A stretch of 64,000 nucleotides of DNA from Mycobacterium colombiense (GCF_003284975.1 NZ_QMEU01000005.1:62001-126000); one strand, 5' to 3'. Counted from the first letter of the stretch, positions 33,695 through 42,068 are shown. Notes: generated from the letters alone by a model not told the origin. Numbers and translations are program-made.

Positions 33695-34133
33695 TATGAA
33701 ACATGACGGCTGGCACGGGTGCCGCGGGACCTCGTTTCGTCGGCGGCCGGGTAACCCCCCTCCGCTGGCGGCCCGCGCCACCGTTGGCGGAAATATGTAT
33801 TCTTGTTTCTAAGAACCAGTGATACCGTCTTCGCATATTGCAAGAGCTCATCGCGTGGCCTTCACCTGGGAGCCGATGCAGGCCGTCGTCTGGTCTTGGT
33901 ACCGGCTGATGTCCGACATCGGCGCCTTCTGGCATGAGCCAAGCAGCGATAAGGGGTACTCCAATGGCAGGCAGGACCGCAGTGGCGGGCTGCAGTGCAC
34001 CCGCTCGTCGTCAGGGATCGGCCCGGGTTGCAGCTGCCCGCACTACTGCAGCGAGTAGACCAGCCAGCTTTCGACCGCATCGGGTTTCGACGCTGCCGGC
34101 TGCGACAAGCGCACCGAACGGAGTCGCGACATC
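33695..34133. other. Long upstream region of P450 34134 with dyads and only doubtful ORFs
   Basis: Besides the dyads at 33789-33826, this stretch has an ORF from ATG 33876 to 34058 and another from ATG 33964 (or 33934) that ends at 34137, overlapping the P450 start as ATGA. Neither protein is recognisable. In other promoters of the island the dyads lie 30-70 bp before the first gene, whereas here the P450 start is about 300 bp away, so a small or decayed first gene is possible. Confidence 0.35.
33789..33826. promoter_or_regulatory. Tandem 16-bp dyads upstream of P450 34134
   Basis: GGAAAT-ATGT-ATTCTT (33789-33804), six bases, then AAGAAC-CAGT-GATACC (33811-33826). The layout is the same as at 14612-14649, with copies 22 bp apart. 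Confidence 0.5.
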
Positions 34134-35354
34134 ATGACCGCGAATAGAGAACCGTCCGTCGTCGAGTTCTTCGATGCGGAGAACATTCAGAACCCGTATC
34201 CGATGTACGAGCGGATGCGCAGGAAGGGGGGAGTCCACCAGATCGGAGACTCCGATTTCTACGCGGTGTGCGGATGGGAGGCGGTCAATGACGTCATTGC
34301 ACGACCGGAGGTGTTCTCGTCCAACCTGACTGCGACGATGACCTATGCCCCCGAGACCGGCGTTTCGTCGTTCAAGATGGATGATCTCGGGGGTCCTGCT
34401 CAGGTGCTCGCCACGGCCGACGATCCGTTGCACGCGGCGCACCGGAAGCTCCTCGTACCACAGTTGGCCGCCAAGCGGATTCGCGCGGCAGAAGACTTCG
34501 TTGCGGACACCACCGAGCAACTGTTGAAGCGTGGGCTTCGCGGCGGTCACATCGAGTGGATGAGTGCGGTGGCAAACCGGTTACCCATGATGGTGGTAGC
34601 CCGGCTCATCGGGCTACCCGACGATGACGTGGACATGCTGATCACCGGCGGATATGCGACCACTCAACTTCTGGACGGCCTCGTCGATACCGAGCAATTA
34701 ACTGCAGCCGGCATGGCTGGGTTCGAACTCAGCGTGTACGTCGACAAACATTTCACCCTCGCGGCAGAGAACCCAGTCGACAACTTGCTTGGTGACCTCG
34801 CAACCGCACGCGCTTCGGGGGCGGTGGACGACACCACGGCCAGGGTCATCATGCTCACGCTGTTCAGCGCCGGCGGCGAATCCACTGCCTCACTGCTGGG
34901 CAGCGCCATGTGGCTGCTGGCGACAAGACCGGAGATTCAACGTCAAGTCCGCGACGATCCGAGTCTGCTCAGCGCGTTTATCGAAGAGTCGCTGCGATTC
35001 GAGCCGCCATTTCGCGGTCACTACCGGCACGTGCTCTCCGACACCGTGCTCGACGGTGTCGCACTCACGGCTGGTACGCGCTTGCTGCTCCTGTGGGGTG
35101 CAGTAAATCGGGACCCTGCGCAGTTCGACAGACCTGACGAATTCCTCCTTGACCGACCAAAGGGCAAAGGACACATGACCTTCGGTAAGGGCATCCACTT
35201 CTGTGTCGGTGCCGCGCTGGCACGCATGGAGGCCACGATTGTGCTGGGCAAGCTGCTCGACAGCACATCATGGATCGAACCTATCGAGGTGGGACGCTGG
35301 CTTCCCAGCATCCTCGTGCGCCGGCTGGACCGACTTGAAGTGGCCTTCATCTGA
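34134..35354 (+). CDS. Cytochrome P450
   Basis: The 406-residue P450 has the I-helix SAGGESTASLL (Glu-Ser rather than the usual Glu-Thr pair), K-helix EESLRFE and heme loop FGKGIHFCVGAALARME with Cys357. The Ser in place of the conserved Thr is found in some P450s that handle proton delivery differently. The start ATG overlaps the stop of a doubtful small ORF. Downstream after 16 bp is a SnoaL-like gene, repeating the P450 - SnoaL order of the 4421-5659 operon. Substrate unknown. Confidence 0.93.
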   Translation: MTANREPSVVEFFDAENIQNPYPMYERMRRKGGVHQIGDSDFYAVCGWEAVNDVIARPEVFSSNLTATMTYAPETGVSSFKMDDLGGPAQVLATADDPLHAAHRKLLVPQLAAKRIRAAEDFVADTTEQLLKRGLRGGHIEWMSAVANRLPMMVVARLIGLPDDDVDMLITGGYATTQLLDGLVDTEQLTAAGMAGFELSVYVDKHFTLAAENPVDNLLGDLATARASGAVDDTTARVIMLTLFSAGGESTASLLGSAMWLLATRPEIQRQVRDDPSLLSAFIEESLRFEPPFRGHYRHVLSDTVLDGVALTAGTRLLLLWGAVNRDPAQFDRPDEFLLDRPKGKGHMTFGKGIHFCVGAALARMEATIVLGKLLDSTSWIEPIEVGRWLPSILVRRLDRLEVAFI

Positions 35355-35370
35355 CTTGAAAGAAGTAAGC

Positions 35371-35796
35371 ATGCGTATAGATCTGCAGACCTGCTTCGAG
35401 TTGGAACAGGCTAAATCCCGGTACTGCCGCATGATGGACATTAAGGACTGGGCCGGCGTGGCAGACCTGTTCGCGGAGGACCTTGTGTTCGATCTAGGCG
35501 GCGGCTATGACGCGGCACCGATAATCGGTCGAGACGCAGCTCTACAGGCAGTGCAGTCATCGATCGTCGACGCGGTCACCGTTCACCAGGTGCATAGTCC
35601 GGAGTTCGATATCAATGGAGACGAGGCGCGCGTGGTGTGGGCGGCCCAACAGCGGGTGAAATGGAACAACGGCGCAGGTTTGACGACCTTTGGTCATTAC
35701 CACGAACGGTGGGTCCGCCGCGACGGGAGATGGCAGATCGCCGAACTGCGGCTCACGCACCTCCTCATTGATCTCGATTCATCACAGGAGTCGTAG
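35371..35796 (+). CDS. SnoaL-like protein
   Basis: The 141-residue NTF2-fold protein has the typical helix KSRYCRMMDIKDWAGVADLFAED followed by GRDAALQAV, a strand pair and YHERWVRRDGRWQIAELRLTHL. Length and order match SnoaL_4 domain proteins. AAGAAG precedes the ATG by about 7 bases. It follows the P450 closely and is probably co-transcribed. P450 plus SnoaL-like pairs occur twice in this island, suggesting that the SnoaL partner handles the P450 product, for example by isomerisation or dehydration. Confidence 0.82.
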   Translation: MRIDLQTCFELEQAKSRYCRMMDIKDWAGVADLFAEDLVFDLGGGYDAAPIIGRDAALQAVQSSIVDAVTVHQVHSPEFDINGDEARVVWAAQQRVKWNNGAGLTTFGHYHERWVRRDGRWQIAELRLTHLLIDLDSSQES

Positions 35797-35944
35797 ATGA
35801 GCAGCGCCATTGGTGCGCCGCTGCCACGAAGTCGATCTCGCGGACCTGGGTCCGGTGAACACGAGTCGAGGCGAGACATCGGCGGCGCAAGGGCGCTGTG
35901 GCGCTGTAACGCTAGGTGCTGCCCTTCGCGTTAGACGCGATCAT
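35797..35944 (+). other. Degenerate sequence after SnoaL-like gene
   Basis: An ATG follows the SnoaL-like stop directly, but the frame closes after about 45 codons and no family is recognisable. It probably represents the truncated start of a former downstream gene, abutting the decayed thiolase on the other strand. Confidence 0.3.
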
Positions 35945-36392
35945 CGCGACCTAGACAAATCGAGCCCGGATGGATGCGCAGCGCCTCCTCGACAGCTCCG
36001 ATTCCGCCTTCACTCATACCATTCCGATGGGCCCTGGATAGGTCGAAACATCTTTGATATCAACGCGTTTCAAGCCCACGTCGGCGACGGCGGCCAGGCA
36101 GGCGTCCACGGTCAGTGACCGCGGATCCACCATCAACCGGCGCCCGGTTGCAGACCGGCCGATGCCCGAAATGACGGATCGGTGCTCGAACCGCTCGGAA
36201 GTATAACCGACCACGCCGCCCGGCCCGAAACCACCTCTGGCTCGCCTGATGTCGCACGGCACGACGGACCGATCGGCACGGCGGGCGCACGTAAGTATGG
36301 CACTCGGTGCAGCGCTGGATACGCAGCTGGCCGTCCCGCCCGGACGTCCAGAACCATTGATTCCACGGTGTGAGCTGCGGCAGTGGCCTCAT
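35945..36392 (-). pseudogene. Decayed zinc-ribbon (DUF35/OB-fold) - thiolase fusion, N-terminal part
   Basis: Read leftward from ATG 36392, the pieces MRPLPQLTPWNQWFW and RCTECHTYVRPP (zinc-ribbon Cys-x2-Cys) lie in one frame, SCRATSGEPEVVSGRA in a second, VVGYTSERFEHRSV then ISGIGRSATGRRL and LTVDACLAAVADVGL in a third, and SEGGIGAVEEALRI in a fourth. Put together they reproduce, in order, a DUF35-type zinc ribbon joined to the first ~80 residues of a lipid-transfer/thiolase-type enzyme. At least three frameshifts (near 36300, 36240 and 36025) and loss of the remaining thiolase (including the catalytic cysteines) make it non-functional. The upstream tandem operators are still recognisable. 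Confidence 0.65.
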
Positions 36393-36488
36393 CGCGTGAC
36401 GTTGCCCAGTCGCCGACGCGCAACGCCCCCTTTTTCGGCGCCGGGGCGATACTGTCGAAGCTCAGATGGCGAACGGCCTCAGCTGTAG

Positions 36489-36527
36489 GAGTATGTGTAT
36501 TCTCGAAATTAAACAATAGGCATTGTC
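36489..36527. promoter_or_regulatory. Tandem 16-bp dyads facing the decayed thiolase
   Basis: GAGTAT-GTGT-ATTCTC (36489-36504) and AACAAT-AGGC-ATTGTC (36512-36527) end 23 bp apart. They sit 97 bp upstream of the pseudogene and 144 bp upstream of the rightward ORF at 36671. Confidence 0.55.
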
Positions 36528-36670
36528 ATGATGGTCTCACATTCGGCGAGGGGGCGTTCTCCCGCACGCATCCCGGCGGCGGCCGAATGTGCTTTCCATC
36601 GCGTCCGCATGGAGCTAATCCCATTAACCGCGACACCGGATCGCACCGCTTGACGAAAGGGAACGACGAA

Positions 36671-37060
36671 ATGAGCATGCCGGACATGCAAGCCCAAGGG
36701 CCTTTTCGAATGGATCCATCCGTCGCCGTGTGGTCACTCGTGCGTGAGTTGATTGAACAGCAACGCTCACTCGTCCAACTGGAGCAAACACTTGCCGCTG
36801 TCAAAGCCGAGCACGCCAATGACATTGACGGAGTCGTCAGCCTCACTTACGACCTCAAAAATCTGTGCGATCTCGTCGGCCTGAGACGGCTTTGGTACTC
36901 GAAAGGCCTACCGAGCATGCTCGCAAAGCTTGCAGTTGTCCTCGAGGCACACGAAACGTTTGGCGGTCAGGCGTTTTCCATCGACGACCCTGTCGACGCT
37001 GAGCTATGGAGAGGCAAGTACTTTGTCGCCGTGGATGATATGACAGCCGCCATGCCTTGA
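36671..37060 (+). CDS. Uncharacterised small helical protein
   Basis: This 129-residue protein is not recognised. It appears mostly alpha-helical: WSLVRELIEQQRSLVQLEQTLAAVKAEH could form an amphipathic or short coiled-coil helix near residues 21-48, followed by a second half with GLPSMLAKLAVVLEAHETFGG. There is no signal peptide, membrane segment or metal motif. GAAAGGGA lies about 10 bases before the ATG. It is the last gene that could belong to the 16-bp-dyad regulon and sits next to the decayed thiolase. Function unknown. Confidence 0.6.
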   Translation: MSMPDMQAQGPFRMDPSVAVWSLVRELIEQQRSLVQLEQTLAAVKAEHANDIDGVVSLTYDLKNLCDLVGLRRLWYSKGLPSMLAKLAVVLEAHETFGGQAFSIDDPVDAELWRGKYFVAVDDMTAAMP

Positions 37061-37185
37061 ATCGCGCCACCGATGAGCGGATGTCGACCAACTCGACGTG
37101 CTGCTTCTTCGACCGCGAAATCACCCGGCGCACTAGCTGAGACGTTGGTTCGTCCGTGGTTCGTCCGATGTGGTGGTCGCCGGGT

Positions 37186-38376
37186 TCAGGTTGCGATCAG
37201 CCGCACCGGCAGGTGGTCGTGGCGATGGATGATGTTGTTGATCGCCCAGGTGGGCTCGGCGGCGACCTCGATGCGCTCGACGGTCGCGGTGAGGGCCTTG
37301 AGCATCGCGGTGGTCTCGAGCCGGGCGAGGGCTTGGCCGGCGCAGGCGTGCGTGCCGTTGCCGAACCCGACGTGGCGCCCGGCATCGTTGCGGATGTCGA
37401 AGACGTCGGGAGCATCCCACTCGCGCTCATCACGGTTGGCTGATGCGTAAATGACCAGCAGCCGGGCGCCAGCAGCAATGGGTACGCCCTCGATCTCTGT
37501 GTTGTGCAGGGCCTTTCGGGTGAAGGCGCGCAGCGGGGATTCGTAGCGCACGACTTCGTTGACGGCGTTGGGGATCAAGGAAGGATCGCTTTTGAGCAGT
37601 TTCCACTGGTCGGGGTGTCGGGCGAACAGGTAGATCGCATTCGAGATGGCGCTGATGGTGGTGTCCAGGGATGGGGCGATGTAATCGATCATCAGCGGCG
37701 GCACTTCTTCGACGGCGAGGTTGCCCTCGTCGACAGCAGTCAGGAGTTCATGGGCCATGCTGCCGGGTAGCACGTTGCGGTCGCGGACGATGCGCCGGGC
37801 AAAGCGCAGCATTTGCAGGCTGCGCGGGACGGCCCTGAGCGCCTGCAGATTCACCGGTCCGAGGACGTCGAATGTGGCTGCGCCCCAGTCGAGTAAGCGG
37901 CTTCGTTGATCGCGGGGCCACCCCACTAGATCGGGGACAACAGCCAGCGGTAGGGCCGTGGCGAGGTCGGCGACCGCGTCCACCTCTTTCCGGCGCACGG
38001 CGTGCTCGACGATGGAGTGGGCTTGGGCGTCGACGTCGTCGCCGAGCGCGCGCAGGGCGCGAGGCATCATGCGGTGCGCGAGGAGTTTGCGGCGCCGGTC
38101 ATGGTCGGCGCCGTCGCTGTTGAGGGTGGTGCCGCGCGACAGTCGGTTGGTCAGCGGGTTGGCTGCGACGCCGTGTCCGGATAGGAACTGGCCGTCGTTG
38201 CGCAGGGTGGCCTTGCATGCGGCGTAGCGCGGCAGGGCGTAGAGGCGGTGACGCGCCAGCCATACGACGGGCCCGAGTTCACGTAAGGCGCGGTAGTGCG
38301 GATGAGGATCGAGAATCGCTGAGCGGGTGTAGATGTCGGGCCGGTACACCGGAACGGCAGAGGGACGACGAAACAC
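37186..38376 (-). CDS. Cytochrome P450 in aromatic-degradation operon
   Basis: The 396-residue P450 has heme loop FGNGTHACAGQALARLE with Cys345 and K-helix NEVVRYE. The I-helix reads APSLDTTISA, with Asp before the conserved Thr in place of Glu. GTG at 38376 is chosen: AGGA lies 9 bases upstream and the hydroxylase stop is 11 bp before; the open frame continues to 39339 but inside the hydroxylase gene. It is the last gene of the leftward ring-cleavage operon and may supply the phenol or catechol precursor by hydroxylation or demethylation. Confidence 0.92.
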   Translation of the reverse strand: MFRRPSAVPVYRPDIYTRSAILDPHPHYRALRELGPVVWLARHRLYALPRYAACKATLRNDGQFLSGHGVAANPLTNRLSRGTTLNSDGADHDRRRKLLAHRMMPRALRALGDDVDAQAHSIVEHAVRRKEVDAVADLATALPLAVVPDLVGWPRDQRSRLLDWGAATFDVLGPVNLQALRAVPRSLQMLRFARRIVRDRNVLPGSMAHELLTAVDEGNLAVEEVPPLMIDYIAPSLDTTISAISNAIYLFARHPDQWKLLKSDPSLIPNAVNEVVRYESPLRAFTRKALHNTEIEGVPIAAGARLLVIYASANRDEREWDAPDVFDIRNDAGRHVGFGNGTHACAGQALARLETTAMLKALTATVERIEVAAEPTWAINNIIHRHDHLPVRLIAT

Positions 38377-38387
38377 GGGGATGATTC

Positions 38388-39971
38388 CTATTCGTAGTGG
38401 GTCGGTCCGGTACGCGGTGAGGTGTCCGACGCCTGGTCCACCAGGAACGGCGGGACAGCGCGGCACAGGGCGGTGAGATCGCGGCCGGCGAGCATGACCG
38501 TGCGGTCGGGTCGGATCACCGCGGCCTTGACGTGGTGGCGGTTCAGCCAGTGGGCCAGCTCGGACCCGGCGGCGGCGTGGACCGTACGGGCGCCGCGTGC
38601 CGCCACGATGTCCTGCTGCGACGGGGTCAGCTCGACGGTGGTGATCACACCGAAGCCTGAACCCACTGCGTCGTCGAGCCGACAACCGTTGCCCAGGACT
38701 GCATTTGGGCAGAGCCGCCCCGTGATACGGCGGGTGGTCGGGGTGCGCTGCACCAGCGCCGAGGACCGTAGCGGTGGGGTCTGCGAATCGGTGATCTTCG
38801 CCCGTAGTCCGGGCACCAGGTGCAGGCGGGGCAGCACGACGGCGCGCGCGGGCGCGCCGAGCCCGCCCCCAAACGTCATGGCGCGTCCGACATTGAGCGC
38901 CAGGGCGATCATGGCGCGGGCGTGCGGCCGCCGTTCGGCTTCGTAGCTGTCGAGCACGCTGGGCGCGAGACCTCGGCGTTGGACGGCGGCGATCTTCCAC
39001 GCCAGGTTCATCGCGTCGCGCAGTCCCGCACCCATGCCCTGACCGATGAACGGCGGGGTGAGATGGGCGGCGTCGCCGAGCAGGAAAACGTTCCCACGCC
39101 GCCAGCGGTCGGCGATCTGAGCGCGGAAGGTGTACTCGGCGGCCCGCATCACGCGCAGGTCCGCGTCGGCAACGTGTCGCGTCCACGGGGCGATCAGCGG
39201 CCGCAGGGCGGCGAGGGTGGCGTAGTCGTCGACCGATTCGTGATCGAGCAGGGCGAACTCCCAGCGGTACCTCGTGGGCCCGATCCGCATGTAGGTCCCC
39301 GCCCGATCTCCGTCGCAGACCTGATGCACGCCGTCCCACTGCTGCAGGTCGGCGGTGGTGGTGATGTCGACGACCAGCCAGCGCTGGTCGAACTTCAGGT
39401 TGCGCATCGACGTGCCGATGGCGCCGCGCACCGTGCTGTTGGCGCCGTCGCAGCCCAGCACGTAGTCGGCGCTGATCGTCGACTCGAGGTTGGTCATGCG
39501 GTCGCGGATCCGCACGTGCAGCGGACCTGCCGCCGCGCTTGCGGTGACCCCGAGGACCTCGACGTCACCGCGGAGTCGGGCGCGCGGATACCGGGCGAGG
39601 TTGCGGCGGAGCAACTCCTCGAGTTCGGGTTGGTCGAACATGCTTGCCGCTGGAAAGCCGTTCTGGGTCGCCGGGGCGTCACGCCGAAATTCGGCCATTA
39701 CCTTCAGATTTCGGTCCACCAGGCGCAGACCGCGGGCGGGACGGGAGATCGCGGCGAAGTCTTCGGCGATGCCGAGCCGGGCCAGGATGCGGTAGACCTC
39801 GTCATCGATGTGCACGGCGCGCGGCTGCGGATAGACCTGCGGCCACCGGTCCAGCACCAGGGTGTCCACCCCGTACTGCGCCAGCAAAGTCGCCGCGGTG
39901 ATACCGGTGGGACCGCCGCCCACAATGGCCACCGAAACGTGTTCGGTGGGCGCGCCGTTGGGGGCGCTCAT
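38388..39971 (-). CDS. FAD-dependent aromatic hydroxylase (MhpA/PheA-like)
   Basis: The 527-residue class A flavin monooxygenase has the N-terminal VAIVGGGPTGITAATLL (GxGxxG), the D-G motif DYVLGCDGANSTVR near 165 and FLLGDAAHLTPPFIGQGMGAGLRDAMNLAWK near 290-320, which binds the FAD ribityl chain. C-terminal thioredoxin-like domain as in phenol and 3-(3-hydroxyphenyl)propionate hydroxylases. ATG at 39971 overlaps the previous gene's stop (ATGA). It would turn a phenol into a catechol for the extradiol dioxygenase two genes upstream. Confidence 0.92.
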   Translation of the reverse strand: MSAPNGAPTEHVSVAIVGGGPTGITAATLLAQYGVDTLVLDRWPQVYPQPRAVHIDDEVYRILARLGIAEDFAAISRPARGLRLVDRNLKVMAEFRRDAPATQNGFPAASMFDQPELEELLRRNLARYPRARLRGDVEVLGVTASAAAGPLHVRIRDRMTNLESTISADYVLGCDGANSTVRGAIGTSMRNLKFDQRWLVVDITTTADLQQWDGVHQVCDGDRAGTYMRIGPTRYRWEFALLDHESVDDYATLAALRPLIAPWTRHVADADLRVMRAAEYTFRAQIADRWRRGNVFLLGDAAHLTPPFIGQGMGAGLRDAMNLAWKIAAVQRRGLAPSVLDSYEAERRPHARAMIALALNVGRAMTFGGGLGAPARAVVLPRLHLVPGLRAKITDSQTPPLRSSALVQRTPTTRRITGRLCPNAVLGNGCRLDDAVGSGFGVITTVELTPSQQDIVAARGARTVHAAAGSELAHWLNRHHVKAAVIRPDRTVMLAGRDLTALCRAVPPFLVDQASDTSPRTGPTHYE

Positions 39972-40906
39972 GCGTGGCGCACCGCCAACCTCTGGGTGCC
40001 GAGATCGATGGCGCCGTCGTCGGTGGCAATGGAGGCCTCGACGACGTCGCCGTGCTGCAGATACTTCGGGTTCTTTGCCTGTCGGGAGAAGAAGGCTTTC
40101 CACTTGATGGCCGGTGGTAGCAAGTTGCCGATGATCTCGATTGGCTTGGGCGGGGCCGTCAGCGCGGTGCCGGCCGGGGTGCCGGTGAGGATCAGATCGC
40201 CGGCCGCAAGGTCTTGGAAACGGGTCAGCGATTGCAGTGCTTGGAGCGGCCGGTAGAGCATGTCACCGTCGACGACCGAATTCTGACGTTCCTCACCGCT
40301 GACGCTCAGGCGCAGCCGCAGGTCGCCGAATCGGGCCAGCTCGGTAGGGTCGAGGAGCACCAGCGCCGGGCCTACCGGGGTGAAGGTCGGGTACGACTTC
40401 GCCTCGTAGAACTGCGTTTGCGGCAGTTGGATGTCGCGAGCGGACACGTCATTGGTGATGGTCAGACCGGCGATGTACTCGGCCAGGTTCGCGTCGGTGA
40501 TGGTGGTACCCACCGGGATGTCGCGCCCGATCACGAGGCCGATTTCGACCTCGTAGTCCAGCAGACCCACATGTGGCGGGCGGACGATCTCGCCGAAGGG
40601 CCCGGTGATGGACGCCGAGGACTTCCGAAAAAAGGTCGGCGGCACTGTCTTTGGGTCCATACCGGCATCGACGACGTGGGATTCGAAGTTGGTCATCTGG
40701 GCGACGACGCGGCATGGGGTGGTCACCGGGGACAGCAGTTGAAGTTGGTCGAGGGCGAGGGTGCCAGCGGTGGCGGCCGCCGCGTCGATCGCGGCTCTGT
40801 CGGCGAGGAGTTCGGCTGTGGTGGCGGCGCTGGTGTTGATGCGGGCGGCGCCGGTGGGGCTTTGCACCCACCAGCCGTCCGCGGTGCGGAGGACGGAAAC
40901 GGTCAC
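39968..40906 (-). CDS. Fumarylacetoacetate hydrolase-family enzyme
   Basis: The 312-residue protein carries a FAH domain: DYEVEIGLVIGRDIP (metal-binding Glu residues), TNDVSARDIQ and GDLILTGTPAGTAL. In catechol meta-cleavage pathways this family gives 4-oxalocrotonate decarboxylase, 2-oxopent-4-enoate hydratase-like and acylpyruvase activities; which one applies is not clear. GTG at 40906 overlaps the dioxygenase stop (GTGA), and its own stop overlaps the hydroxylase ATG, so three genes are coupled. It acts on the ring-opened product. Confidence 0.88.
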   Translation of the reverse strand: MTVSVLRTADGWWVQSPTGAARINTSAATTAELLADRAAIDAAAATAGTLALDQLQLLSPVTTPCRVVAQMTNFESHVVDAGMDPKTVPPTFFRKSSASITGPFGEIVRPPHVGLLDYEVEIGLVIGRDIPVGTTITDANLAEYIAGLTITNDVSARDIQLPQTQFYEAKSYPTFTPVGPALVLLDPTELARFGDLRLRLSVSGEERQNSVVDGDMLYRPLQALQSLTRFQDLAAGDLILTGTPAGTALTAPPKPIEIIGNLLPPAIKWKAFFSRQAKNPKYLQHGDVVEASIATDDGAIDLGTQRLAVRHA

Positions 40907-42045
40907 GAGATCGCTACTTTCAGTAATCCGACGAGCCGGTTGAGGTCGAATTCGTTGTCCGCGCGCAGGGCGGTGAGCATCGCGGTCACCTGGTGGCGGG
41001 CCGCGCGGGGGTCGGCGTCGAGGAAGTCTTTGGTCGCCGGTGGTCCCCACTGCGCCAGGCCCGATGCGGTGAAGGGGGCCCAGCCGGGTTCGAGGGTGTT
41101 GTCGAACATGTCACCGTCGGTGAAGTGCTCGACGAGGAAGCCGTCCGGGTCGCGCCAGTAGTCGAACAGTTGGCTGCCCTGGATGTGGCGACCGATGCCC
41201 CAGGACCGGTGGTAGCCGCGTTCACGGAGGTACTCGCCGCCGGCGGCCAGCGCGTCGAGATCGCTGACTTCGTAGGCGGAGTGGATGTAGCGGTTGGCCG
41301 GACCGAGCGCGAGGGCGAGGGTGTGGTGGTCGGCCGGGGTGGTGCCGCGGTCGCAGCGGATGAAACTCATTGCCGGGCCGCGGGCGCGCTGGCCGGGGAA
41401 GAACAGGAAGTCGCTGACGATCATCCCGAAGGTGTCCAGATACCAGTTGAGTGTGCGCAGGTAGGTGGTGGACTGCAGCACGACGTGACCGAGGCGCTGC
41501 ACGCGGGCGGGCACGCGCGGCGGCCGCACGGTGGCATTGATCCGCGCGTGATCGGGACCGGTGTTGCAGACCTGCGGTACCTGGGCGGGTTGGGCCGGCA
41601 ACGCGTGAAGACCGGCGACGACCTTGACCGCCATGCCGCTGGGATCAGTCAGATGCACCGCCACTCCCCCGATCGATTCCGGGAGCGGCTGCAGCGAGGC
41701 GCCGGTTTTGTCCGCCAGCCGCACCAGGTCGACCTCGTCGGCCGCACGCAAGGCGAGTCCGGCAAACCGGGTGCGCTGCCCCCGGCGCAGAATCACGCAC
41801 GGAGCACCGGCGTTGGTGCCGCGGAGCTGCAGTTGCTGGGGATCGCGGAGCGCGATGCCGAACCCAAAGGCCCGGGCGAAGGCCTCCGCGCGGACCAGAT
41901 CCGGCTTGGCGAATTCCAGCCAGGCGATGTCGGCCACCCGAATGATCGGATCCCGCGACCGGCCGGGATGCTCGCCGCGCAAGGCACCCTGATCGCTATG
42001 CAGACCCGTGTGCCCGTCGCTCATCGGCGTCACCGTTTGTGCCAT
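40903..42045 (-). CDS. Extradiol ring-cleavage dioxygenase (VOC fold, catechol 2,3-dioxygenase-like)
   Basis: The 380-residue two-domain VOC protein has the N-terminal domain (DIAWLEFAKPDLVRAEAFARAFG) and catalytic C-terminal domain with metal ligands His in RLGHVVLQST, His in YIHSAYEV and Glu in FLVEHFTDG, the 2-His-1-Glu iron triad of type I extradiol dioxygenases. It cleaves a catechol next to one hydroxyl. It is first in the operon, 110 bp from the divergent tetR, and AGAAGG precedes its ATG. Loop residues around RSWGIGRHIQGSQLFDYW differ from catechol 2,3-dioxygenase, so the ring may carry a side chain. Confidence 0.9.
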   Translation of the reverse strand: MAQTVTPMSDGHTGLHSDQGALRGEHPGRSRDPIIRVADIAWLEFAKPDLVRAEAFARAFGFGIALRDPQQLQLRGTNAGAPCVILRRGQRTRFAGLALRAADEVDLVRLADKTGASLQPLPESIGGVAVHLTDPSGMAVKVVAGLHALPAQPAQVPQVCNTGPDHARINATVRPPRVPARVQRLGHVVLQSTTYLRTLNWYLDTFGMIVSDFLFFPGQRARGPAMSFIRCDRGTTPADHHTLALALGPANRYIHSAYEVSDLDALAAGGEYLRERGYHRSWGIGRHIQGSQLFDYWRDPDGFLVEHFTDGDMFDNTLEPGWAPFTASGLAQWGPPATKDFLDADPRAARHQVTAMLTALRADNEFDLNRLVGLLKVAIS

Positions 42046-42068
42046 GCGTTGACCTTCTCCCTACGATC

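Noticed and set aside
37186..39339. 717-residue P450 fusion frame
   Set aside because: The first half is an off-frame of the FAD hydroxylase gene; P450 similarity starts at about 38376.
38820..40256. 478-codon plus-strand frame
   Set aside because: Shadow of the FAD hydroxylase and FAH genes on the other strand.
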